Shown piece after piece: positions 1 through 5,090 of a DNA stretch of 5,090 nucleotides. Position numbers and translations under genes: made by a program. The notes beneath the pieces were generated by a model. The model was not told the DNA's origin and searched no databases. It worked only from the letters and a program-made list of their open reading frames with translations. The stretch is from Oscillospiraceae bacterium (GTDB lineage Bacteria; Bacillota; Clostridia; Oscillospirales; Oscillospiraceae): NCBI GenBank assembly GCA_016293865.1, contig JAEDDG010000059.1:1-5090 (forward strand). The letters are read 5' to 3'. The first letter of the stretch is position 1, and each line of letters begins with the position of its first letter.

Positions 1-494
1 GACGCACCTTCCGCGGCTGCCTGTACTTCGGCCTGATGCTGACGCCTGCCGGCCCGAAGGTCATAGAGTATAACTGCCGCTTCGGCGATCCGGAAACGCA
101 GGTTGTCCTTCCGCTTCTGAAGACCGATCTTTTTGACATTATGCGCGCCACTGCCTCCGGCACGCTCAGCGGCATGGATATCCGCTTCAAAACCGGCGCT
201 GCCTGCTGCGTGGTTCTTGCTTCCAATGGATACCCGGAAAAATATGAGAAGGGTTATCCGATTACCCTGCCGGAAACCGCAGAAAACGAAGCCGTCTATG
301 TGGCCGGCGCAAAGCTGGAGGACGGCGTGCTGAAGACGAACGGCGGCCGCGTCCTTGGTGCCGTGGCCGTGGCCGACGACCTGAAATCCGCTGTCAGAAG
401 CGCATATGCCCTCGCTGACCGGATCCATTTTGACAACGCGTACTGCCGCCGTGACATCGGCCAGCGGGCGCTGCGTGCCATTACGGAGGCGTAA
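1..494 (+). CDS. purD: Phosphoribosylamine--glycine ligase (GAR synthetase), C-terminal part, 5' truncated by window edge
   Basis: This cytosolic enzyme joins 5-phosphoribosylamine to glycine using ATP to give glycinamide ribonucleotide, step 2 of de novo purine synthesis. The reading frame is open from the left edge (first whole codon at 3) to TAA at 492-494, giving 163 residues. PurD is usually about 420 residues, so roughly the last 40% is present. Seen: the hallmark end of the ATP-grasp domain, E22-Y-N-C-R-F-G-D-P-E-x-Q33 (numbered from the codon at 3), whose Glu and Asn are the metal/ATP ligands in this family. It is preceded by the typical 'YFGLMLTPAGPKV' stretch. The small C-terminal PurD domain follows, ending in the family-like 'CRRDIGQRAL'. 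No frameshift or missing motif is visible. The stop is one base before the purL start, and the purL ribosome-binding site lies inside the last purD codons, indicating one transcript and likely translational coupling. The ATG at 36 is internal, not the start. Confidence 0.96.
   Translation, partial: RTFRGCLYFGLMLTPAGPKVIEYNCRFGDPETQVVLPLLKTDLFDIMRATASGTLSGMDIRFKTGAACCVVLASNGYPEKYEKGYPITLPETAENEAVYVAGAKLEDGVLKTNGGRVLGAVAVADDLKSAVRSAYALADRIHFDNAYCRRDIGQRALRAITEA
485..489 (+). promoter_or_regulatory. Ribosome-binding site of purL, inside the end of purD
   Basis: GGAGG sits 6 bases before the ATG at 496 and overlaps the penultimate codons of purD. It settles the purL start: upstream in-frame ATGs (for example at 406) lie within purD coding sequence and would add about 30 residues with no family similarity. 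The placement suggests that ribosomes finishing purD re-initiate on purL. Confidence 0.85.
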
Positions 495-495
495 C

Positions 496-3400
496 ATGGT
501 CTATAGAATTTTTGTTGAAAAGAAAAAAGAACTCGCTTTTGAAGCAAACGCGCTCCTGTCTGATCTTCGCACCCTTTTCGGCATCAGCACTTTGACCGGA
601 CTGCGGCTGATTAACCGCTATGATGTGGAAAACATCGACGCGGATCTGTTTGAGACCTGCAAAACCTCTGTGTTCTCCGAACCGCAGCTGGATACTGTAT
701 CCGATACGCTGGAGCAGGACGGCGCCGTCGTCTTTGCCGTTGAATATCTGCCCGGTCAGTTTGACCAGCGGGCTGACTCCGCCGCACAGTGCATCCAGAT
801 CATCAGCCAGGGCGAGCGGCCCGCCGTGCGCACAGCCCGGGTTTACATGCTCTACGGCGCACTGACAGCGGAAGAAATCGCGCAGATCAAGAAATATGTA
901 ATCAACCCCGTGGAAGCACGCGAAGCCTCCCTGGAGCCGGCAAAAACGCTGAAAACCGATTATGCAATCCCCACCGAGGTGGATACTGTCTCCGGATTCT
1001 GCGATTTTTCCTCCACCGATCTTGCCGCCTTCCTGGAGAAAAAGGGCCTTGCCATGGATATGGACGACCTGAAATTCTGTCAGGATTACTTTAAGAGCGA
1101 ACAGCGCGATCCCACCATTACCGAAATCAAAATGATTGACACCTACTGGTCGGATCACTGCCGTCATACCACCTTCAATACAATCATTGATTCCGTCCAT
1201 TTTGAGGACGCTCTGCTGGAGCATGCCTACGCAGACTACATGGCCGCCAGAGCCGACCTTGGCCGCACGAAGCCTGTGTGCCTGATGGATCTGGGCACGA
1301 TCGCGGCAAAATGCCTGAAAAAGGCCGGGAAACTCGCAAAGCTGGATGAATCCGAGGAAATCAACGCCTGCACTGTCAAAATTGACGTCACGGTTGACGG
1401 TGAGCCTCAGAAATGGCTGCTCCTGTTCAAAAATGAAACGCACAACCACCCCACCGAGATTGAACCTTTCGGCGGCGCAGCCACATGCATCGGCGGCGCC
1501 ATCCGCGACCCGCTCTCCGGAAGAAGCTATGTCTACGCCGCCATGCGTGTCACCGGCGCTGCAGATCCCACCCGTCCGGTCAGTGAAACTCTGGAGGGCA
1601 AGCTGCCGCAGCGCAAGCTGGTGACAACCGCCGCCGCGGGCTACAGCTCCTACGGCAATCAGATCGGTCTGGCCACAGGTCAGGTAGATGAGCTTTACCA
1701 CGACGGCTATGCCGCGAAGCGCATGGAAATCGGCGCAGTGATTGCTGCGGCGCCGGCGGAGAACGTCCGCCGTGAGCGCCCGGAGGATGGCGATATCGTG
1801 ATTCTTCTGGGCGGGCGCACCGGACGCGACGGCTGCGGCGGTGCAACCGGCTCATCCAAAAGCCACAATCTGAAAAGTCTCGAAACCTGCGGCGCCGAGG
1901 TGCAGAAGGGCAACGCTCCGGAAGAGCGCAAGCTTCAGCGTCTGTTCCGCAGCAAAGAGGCGTCACGTCTCATCAAGCGCTGCAACGATTTCGGCGCAGG
2001 CGGCGTTTCCGTGGCCATCGGCGAGCTTGCCGAAGGTCTTGAGATTGATCTCAACGCCGTTCCCAAGAAGTATGACGGACTGGACGGCACGGAGCTTGCC
2101 ATCAGCGAATCCCAGGAGCGCATGGCAGTGGTTGTCGCTCCTGAAGACGTCAGCCGTTTCCTGGAGCTGGCCGACCTTGAAAACCTTGAAGCCACCGTCG
2201 TGGCGCAGGTCAAGGCAGCTCCCCGCCTGCGGATGAAGTGGAGCGGAAAATATATTGTGGACATTTCCCGCGCATTTCTGGACTCCAACGGCGCAGAAAA
2301 GCATATCGACATTCAGGTGGACGCACCTGAAGCCATTTCCCGGCCGGTCTCCGGCAGCTTTACAGACCAGTACAGGGCGCTGGCCGGCGACCTGAATGTC
2401 TGCTCAAAGCGCGGTCTGAGCGAGCGTTTTGACTCCACCATCGGCGCAGGCACCGTACTGATGCCTTTCGGCGGCAAAAACCAGCTGACGCCCATTCAGG
2501 CCATGGTCAACAAAATCTCCGTTGAGAAGGCGGATACAGATACCTGTTCCCTGATGGCCTGGGGCTACAATCCGTATATTGCGGAAAAGAGTCCTTATCA
2601 CGGCGCCTACCTGGCTGTTGTCGAATCAGTTTCCAAGCTGATCGCGGCCGGCGCAAAATACGAGGACGTCTATCTGACTTTCCAGGAATACTTTGAAAAA
2701 CCCATGCGCGATCCGAAGCGCTGGGGAAAGCCCATGGCTGCCCTTCTCGGCGCGTTCAAGGCGCAGATGGGCCTCGGCGCCGCTGCCATCGGCGGCAAGG
2801 ACTCCATGAGCGGCACATTTGAAAAACTGGACGTACCGCCCACGCTTGTCTCCTTTGCCGTTACAACAGAAAACATCAGAAATATCGTCTCCCCTGAATT
2901 CAAGGCTGCCGGCCGCAAGGTTGTTTTGCTGAAGCCTGCGGCAGAAAACGGACTTCCCACCTGCGGCAGTCTGGTGAAGCTCTATGATCAGGTAACCGCG
3001 CTGATGCGCGCAGGAAAAGTCGCCGCCGCCTGGACTCCTGGCTTCGGCGGCGCGGCGGAAGCCGTCATGAAGATGGGCTTCGGCAACGGAATCGGCTTCA
3101 GCTTTGACGCGGCAGTCACCCCGGATGAGATCTTCGGCTATAACTACGGCGCATTTATCCTGGAGCTGACGGACGAATCCGACGCCGGTATCTGCCTCGG
3201 CCGCACCACTGCCGACGGACGCATTTTGTACGCCGGCCAGTCCCTGCCGCTTGATGAGCTTCTCGCCATCTACGAAGGCCGTCTCGAATCCGTCTATTCC
3301 TGCAACATTCCGTCCGATGGCAAGACCATTGAAGCTTTCTCCTACACCAGCGGACAGAACGCCGCACCTGTCGTGAAACAGGCAAAGCCGGCTGTGCTGA

Positions 3401-4182
3401 TTCCGGTCTTCCCCGGCACAAACTGCGAATATGATTCCGCAAAAGCGGTGGAGGCCGCCGGCGGCCGTGCGGAGATTTTTGTCATCAACAACCGCAGCAG
3501 CCAGGGCATCAGCCGCAGCACGGAACGTTTTGCGCAGCTTCTGAAGTCGGCCCAGATGGTTTTCATTCCCGGCGGTTTTTCCGGCGGCGACGAACCGGAC
3601 GGCTCCGGCAAATTCATTACCGCATTTTTCAGAAACGGCGCGATCCGGGAAGGCGTTTCGGATCTGATGGACAAGCGCGGCGGTCTCATGTGCGGCATCT
3701 GCAACGGTTTCCAGGCGCTGATCAAGCTCGGCCTTGTCCCCTACGGAAAAATCACCGATACGGATGCTGACAGCCCCACGCTGACCTTCAACATCATCGG
3801 GCGTCACCAGTCCAGACTTGTGCGCACACGCATCGCATCCAATCTCTCCCCCTGGCTTTCTGAAACACATGTGGGCGATGTCTATACTGTTCCGATCTCA
3901 CACGGTGAAGGACGCTTCCTCGCCAGCGAACAGCTTATCCGTCAGCTTGCCGCCAACGGCCAGATTGCCACACAGTATGTGGATCTTGACGGCAGACCGA
4001 CAGACGATGTACATTTCAATCCCAACGGCTCTGTTCTGGCTGTGGAAGGCATTACCTCTCCGGACGGCCGCATTTTCGGAAAAATGGGTCATTCTGAGCG
4101 AATCGGCAGCGGCCTGTATCAGAACGTCCCCGGCTGCTACGACATCGGCATGTTCCGCAGCGCAGTGCGCTTTTTTAAATAA
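496..4182 (+). CDS. purL: Phosphoribosylformylglycinamidine synthase, single-chain synthetase plus glutaminase form
   Basis: This cytosolic enzyme converts FGAR, ATP and glutamine to FGAM, step 4 of purine synthesis. The product is 1228 aa, matching the long clostridial-type single-chain clade (about 1230 aa) rather than the small PurL (about 740 aa) that needs separate PurS and PurQ. Visible layout: a PurS-like N-terminal region (about 1-150); a synthetase core with S-D-H221-C-R-H-T-T-F, E314-T-H-N-H-P-T-E-I-E-P-F-G-G327, the glycine-rich G439-G-R-T-G-R-D-G-C-G-G-A-T-G452 and G500-A-G-G-V-S505; a second synthetase repeat with G659-G-K-N-Q-L-T-P and G766-G-K-D-S-M-S-G773; and a class I glutaminase domain (about 965-1228). 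The glutaminase has the opening P-G974-T-N-C-E, an oxyanion-type P1025-G-G-F-S-G-G-D, nucleophile Cys1069 in G-I-C-N-G-F-Q, and H1199 and E1201 in G-H-S-E-R. All expected catalytic residues are present and the frame is intact. It starts one base after purD and ends just before a terminator, so it is the last gene of the operon. Confidence 0.97.
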   Translation: MVYRIFVEKKKELAFEANALLSDLRTLFGISTLTGLRLINRYDVENIDADLFETCKTSVFSEPQLDTVSDTLEQDGAVVFAVEYLPGQFDQRADSAAQCIQIISQGERPAVRTARVYMLYGALTAEEIAQIKKYVINPVEAREASLEPAKTLKTDYAIPTEVDTVSGFCDFSSTDLAAFLEKKGLAMDMDDLKFCQDYFKSEQRDPTITEIKMIDTYWSDHCRHTTFNTIIDSVHFEDALLEHAYADYMAARADLGRTKPVCLMDLGTIAAKCLKKAGKLAKLDESEEINACTVKIDVTVDGEPQKWLLLFKNETHNHPTEIEPFGGAATCIGGAIRDPLSGRSYVYAAMRVTGAADPTRPVSETLEGKLPQRKLVTTAAAGYSSYGNQIGLATGQVDELYHDGYAAKRMEIGAVIAAAPAENVRRERPEDGDIVILLGGRTGRDGCGGATGSSKSHNLKSLETCGAEVQKGNAPEERKLQRLFRSKEASRLIKRCNDFGAGGVSVAIGELAEGLEIDLNAVPKKYDGLDGTELAISESQERMAVVVAPEDVSRFLELADLENLEATVVAQVKAAPRLRMKWSGKYIVDISRAFLDSNGAEKHIDIQVDAPEAISRPVSGSFTDQYRALAGDLNVCSKRGLSERFDSTIGAGTVLMPFGGKNQLTPIQAMVNKISVEKADTDTCSLMAWGYNPYIAEKSPYHGAYLAVVESVSKLIAAGAKYEDVYLTFQEYFEKPMRDPKRWGKPMAALLGAFKAQMGLGAAAIGGKDSMSGTFEKLDVPPTLVSFAVTTENIRNIVSPEFKAAGRKVVLLKPAAENGLPTCGSLVKLYDQVTALMRAGKVAAAWTPGFGGAAEAVMKMGFGNGIGFSFDAAVTPDEIFGYNYGAFILELTDESDAGICLGRTTADGRILYAGQSLPLDELLAIYEGRLESVYSCNIPSDGKTIEAFSYTSGQNAAPVVKQAKPAVLIPVFPGTNCEYDSAKAVEAAGGRAEIFVINNRSSQGISRSTERFAQLLKSAQMVFIPGGFSGGDEPDGSGKFITAFFRNGAIREGVSDLMDKRGGLMCGICNGFQALIKLGLVPYGKITDTDADSPTLTFNIIGRHQSRLVRTRIASNLSPWLSETHVGDVYTVPISHGEGRFLASEQLIRQLAANGQIATQYVDLDGRPTDDVHFNPNGSVLAVEGITSPDGRIFGKMGHSERIGSGLYQNVPGCYDIGMFRSAVRFFK

Positions 4183-4295
4183 GCATTGATCCAGGAGTGC
4201 TGTATATTCCTGCAAAAAGCCCCGGCCGGTCGGCCGGGGCTTTTCTGTCAGTTGTTCTGAGAGCATCATACCGCTTCTGAAAGCCATGGGACTGA
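4183..4295. other. Convergent intergenic region
   Basis: These 113 bases separate the stops of purL and the minus-strand gene. Apart from the hairpin at 4215-4244, I see no further gene, promoter or repeat. An AGGAG at 4193-4197 is not followed by a usable start codon at suitable distance. Confidence 0.7.
4215..4244. terminator. Bidirectional intrinsic terminator between convergent genes
   Basis: A 9-bp perfect GC stem (4219-4227 with 4232-4240) closes a GGTC tetraloop. It is extended by AAAA (4215-4218) pairing with TTTT (4241-4244). On the plus strand it lies 32 bases after the purL stop and is followed by a T-run. On the minus strand the A-run (4214-4218) reads as five Ts, about 50 bases after the stop of the opposing gene. 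It should therefore end transcription from both directions. Function is inferred from structure. Confidence 0.9.
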
Positions 4296-5090
4296 TCAGC
4301 CCGCGTACTCGCTGATGGGACGGAAATCATCAAGCGGCGTATATTCCCCGAGACTCTCAGCCAGCTCGTCATAAGAGCAGCTTTCAGTGCTCATGATTGT
4401 CCCGCTCCACTCAAGCATGCCGCCGGCAAGCGAATACAGCGAGATGTCCTCCAGATGCAGGCTTCCCATGCCGCCGTCATGAACCACAAGGCCGTTCCCG
4501 TCATATGCATACAGGCAGTTGTCGTAAAGCCAGAAATACTCCCCGCAGGCGGCGGCATTTGCCCCGTCAAACGTATAGATAGAGTAACCGGTCAGGTCCT
4601 CTTTGACGATCAGCTCGTCAAACCCGTCCTTGTCAATGTCATACAGCATATATTCCGTGGCGTATTCAATCGCTTTCCCGTCGCCGTAGCTGTGCCGGAC
4701 AGTCTCCGGATGCTGTCTCAGAACCTCCTGATAGGCCTTTCGGAGCTCCGACGGCTGTTCATCGTCCTGCACTTCCGCACCGGGGCTCTGCTGCGTTCCG
4801 GACCCGGTATCTCCGGACCCGGTATCCGGGAGGTCATTCCCACGGCTTACCAAAGCGGAAAAACCATATGTGCCGTTCATCCAGTCGGCCTCAGTGATCC
4901 GGTTTGTCAGCGAAAAAATCAGAGACATATCATTTTCCGGCGAGAGAACGGACTGAAAATAATCGTACCCCTCACTGCCTGTAAGCGCACTATTCAGCCG
5001 GATCCCATAGCCGTCAAAAAACGCGGTGATTGCCTGGCCGAAGTTTGTATACAGGGGCGCATTCTCTGGCCAATCGCTGTAATACAAATC
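4296..5090 (-). CDS. Uncharacterised protein with Asp-rich calcium-loop-like motif, 5' truncated by window edge, probably exported
   Basis: I do not recognise a named family. The frame is open from the right edge to TGA at 4298-4296, giving 264 residues (numbered from the codon at 5090). The TTG at 5087 could be read as a start, but the frame continues past the edge, so the true start is probably outside. Seen: an aromatic-rich N-terminal segment (about 1-83); a low-complexity linker (about 84-115) rich in D, G, S, Q, P and E, including two DTGSG copies (89-98); and a C-terminal domain (about 116-264) opening with a helix-like 'LRKAYQEVLRQH'. That domain contains D151-I-D-K-D-G-F-D-E-L160, which fits the DxDxDGxxE pattern of calcium-binding loops, and an H204-D-G-G-M-G-S-L-H-L213 stretch. 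Such loops with a disordered linker are common in exported clostridial proteins, so a cell-surface or secreted location is inferred. No signal peptide, membrane segment or lipobox is visible in the part present. It is convergent with purL and has no evident functional link to it. Confidence 0.8.
   Translation of the reverse strand, partial: DLYYSDWPENAPLYTNFGQAITAFFDGYGIRLNSALTGSEGYDYFQSVLSPENDMSLIFSLTNRITEADWMNGTYGFSALVSRGNDLPDTGSGDTGSGTQQSPGAEVQDDEQPSELRKAYQEVLRQHPETVRHSYGDGKAIEYATEYMLYDIDKDGFDELIVKEDLTGYSIYTFDGANAAACGEYFWLYDNCLYAYDGNGLVVHDGGMGSLHLEDISLYSLAGGMLEWSGTIMSTESCSYDELAESLGEYTPLDDFRPISEYAG
4797..4826. repeat. Perfect 15-bp tandem duplication, two copies, within the linker of the minus-strand gene
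   Basis: TCCGGACCCGGTATC occurs twice head to tail (4797-4811 and 4812-4826) with no mismatch. Read on the minus strand it encodes DTGSG twice, at residues 89-98 of the partial protein. The unit is a multiple of three, so a change in copy number would lengthen or shorten the linker without breaking the frame. Confidence 0.93.

Noticed and set aside
406..495. Upstream ATG at 406 as an alternative purL start, adding 30 residues.
   Set aside because: The extra residues are purD sequence read out of frame and resemble nothing at the start of PurL proteins. The ATG at 496 has a good GGAGG and sits right after the purD stop.
481..1701. Long antisense open frame (406 codons) opposite the first third of purL.
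   Set aside because: It is the complement of a well-supported, GC-rich gene. Strong third-position G/C bias suppresses stops in this antisense frame. The translation has no recognisable domain and no convincing ribosome-binding site was seen.
2626..3870. Long antisense open frame (414 codons) opposite the second half of purL.
   Set aside because: Same cause as the other antisense frame: it mirrors conserved PurL synthetase and glutaminase motifs and has no family features of its own.
4192..4212. Weak inverted repeat CAGGA...TCCTG just after purL.
   Set aside because: Only five base pairs with an 11-base loop and no T-run. The adjacent strong hairpin explains termination.
4815..4832. LPDTG (residues 87-91 of the minus-strand protein) matches the LPXTG sortase signal.
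   Set aside because: It lies in the middle of the protein, more than 170 residues from the C-terminus, and is not followed by a hydrophobic segment and positive tail. It arises from the DTGSG repeat and is most likely coincidental.
5085..5087. TTG at the right edge as start codon of the minus-strand gene.
   Set aside because: The frame is still open to the last base of the window, the protein shows no signal peptide or other N-terminal character there, and any ribosome-binding site would be outside the window. The gene is more likely truncated.

Overview
The window comes from a bacterium. The best guess is a moderately GC-rich gut Firmicute of the class Clostridia (Oscillospiraceae/Lachnospiraceae type), inferred from three things. 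PurL is the long single-chain form of about 1230 residues typical of Clostridia and some other anaerobes. purL follows purD directly. The opposite-strand gene encodes an aspartate-rich protein with a 'DIDKDGFDEL' loop, of a kind common in uncharacterised clostridial exported proteins. Codons favour G or C in third position. The taxonomy is inference only.

Layout: positions 1-494 (+) hold the last 163 codons of purD (phosphoribosylamine--glycine ligase), cut by the left edge. One base after its stop, purL (496-4182, +, 1228 aa) begins. It is a complete phosphoribosylformylglycinamidine synthase with the synthetase and the glutamine amidotransferase fused in one chain. The two form the 3' end of a purine-biosynthesis operon: PurD makes GAR (step 2) and PurL converts FGAR to FGAM (step 4).

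The operon ends at a strong GC-rich hairpin (4215-4244) flanked by an A-run and a T-run, so it should work as a terminator from both sides. A convergent gene on the minus strand (4296-5090) runs into it. Its start lies beyond the right edge. It encodes an uncharacterised, probably exported protein made of an N-terminal segment, a low-complexity Asp/Gly/Ser/Gln linker containing a perfect 15-bp tandem duplication, and a C-terminal domain with a calcium-loop-like motif.

No tRNA, rRNA, CRISPR array, insertion sequence, riboswitch or defence-type system is visible. The region is mostly ordinary housekeeping sequence. The least explained item is the partial minus-strand protein, and nothing here supports calling it part of a new system.
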